Positions 1 to 24,128 of a DNA stretch of 24,128 nucleotides are shown here, one piece after another (positions within the stretch are counted from its first letter, which is position 1; every line of letters starts with the position of its first letter). Source of the stretch: Strongylocentrotus pallidus. Taxonomy: Eukaryota > Echinodermata > Echinoidea > Camarodonta > Strongylocentrotidae. A program made the translations under genes and the position numbers. The notes under the pieces are model-generated. The model did not search any database. It was not told where the DNA came from and saw only the letters and a program-made list of their open reading frames with translations. The DNA is taken from contig JARBES010000130.1 of NCBI GenBank assembly GCA_030265145.1, forward strand, positions 37,743,692 through 37,767,819. The letters are read 5' to 3'.

Positions 1-23692
<23,692 letters not shown>

Positions 23693-24128
23693 CTGTTCAC
23701 ACAATGACAAGAACATGTTATTTCATATATTGTCTGCCGAGAACCAAAGGTGACTTTGCTCATATACTAAAGTGACTCGGTAACATTGCCTCAGATTCTG
23801 AAACAAAATCCTGGATTTAGCTCATGCTGCCATCATAATTATAAACCTTTAGGTCAGTCAGGAGTCCCATGACTTTTACAAGCCAATCGCCTGTCTGATT
23901 ATCAAGATATTTATGATTGGAAATCAAAATTTCATTTTTTATTTTCCTAACGGTTTTTATAACACTACGTCTATTGGGGAAAATGAGTACGGTAAAACCG
24001 GTCACTCAAAGATTTTTTACTTTTTTGAGGCACGTCATGATCATTTTGAGACACAATTTTTTTTAGGGCTTCAATATCACAGACACTGATAACACGTAGG
24101 GCCATGCATCTCAGATTTAACATTGTTA
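23693..24128 (-). other. SMC1 intron, runs off the right edge
   Basis: No segment matches the SMC1 coiled coil expected next, so the upstream exon is probably beyond 24128. AT-rich, with nothing else recognised. Confidence 0.75.

Overview
The window is animal nuclear DNA: AT-rich, intron-dense, full of short transposable elements, and crossed by one large multi-exon gene on the minus strand. That gene encodes the cohesin ATPase SMC1 (SMC1A type). Fourteen exon positions were located by matching translated blocks to the family and checking GT/AG borders and codon phase. Together they hold 2,206 coding bases (about 735 residues), from the coiled coil before the hinge to the Walker B/D-loop of the C-terminal head. 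The N-terminal head lies beyond the right edge and the last exons beyond the left edge. The SMC1 sequence is deuterostome-like. The tRNA-derived SINEs, L2-like LINE, Harbinger, hAT and TTAA-type MITEs, and a tandem LRR (NLR-like) fragment suggest an echinoderm, perhaps a sea urchin. The organism is an inference.

Layout from right to left, which is the direction of transcription. 23479-23692 codes for coiled coil entering the hinge. 22843-23054 and 21671-21892 code for the hinge. Exons from 20735 down to 16225 code for the returning coiled coil. 15432-15575 codes for an acidic, Ser/Gln-rich linker with two SQ motifs. Exons 14718-14827 and 13905-14073 (and a second copy at 9486-9654) code for coil leading into the C-terminal head. 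1209-1387 carries the ABC signature LSGGEKT, and 1-67 carries [13 protein letters not shown].

The most striking feature is a repeat of about 4.1-4.6 kb, around 5365-9978 and again around 10268-14390, on either side of a 100-N gap at 10053-10152. Each copy carries the same 169-bp SMC1 exon. The two exon copies differ at four sites, all silent, and using both would shift the reading frame. The copies also differ by several mobile-element insertions, two of them with clean empty sites. The simplest reading is two haplotypes of one locus placed in tandem where contigs were joined. A real duplication with mutually exclusive exons is the alternative.

The introns carry the rest: an inverted pair of SINE-like sequences (494-1110), four 178-bp tandem units each resembling one LRR exon on the opposite strand (3474-4182), an L2-like LINE end (5553-5810), two MITEs of one Harbinger-like family (8427-8584, 18017-18238), a hAT-like MITE (19797-20282), a TTAA-flanked element (21066-21567), a tRNA-derived SINE (about 16400-16612), several palindromes, and a decayed coding-like patch (23120-23325). 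No CRISPR array, rRNA, intact tRNA gene or second intact protein gene was found.
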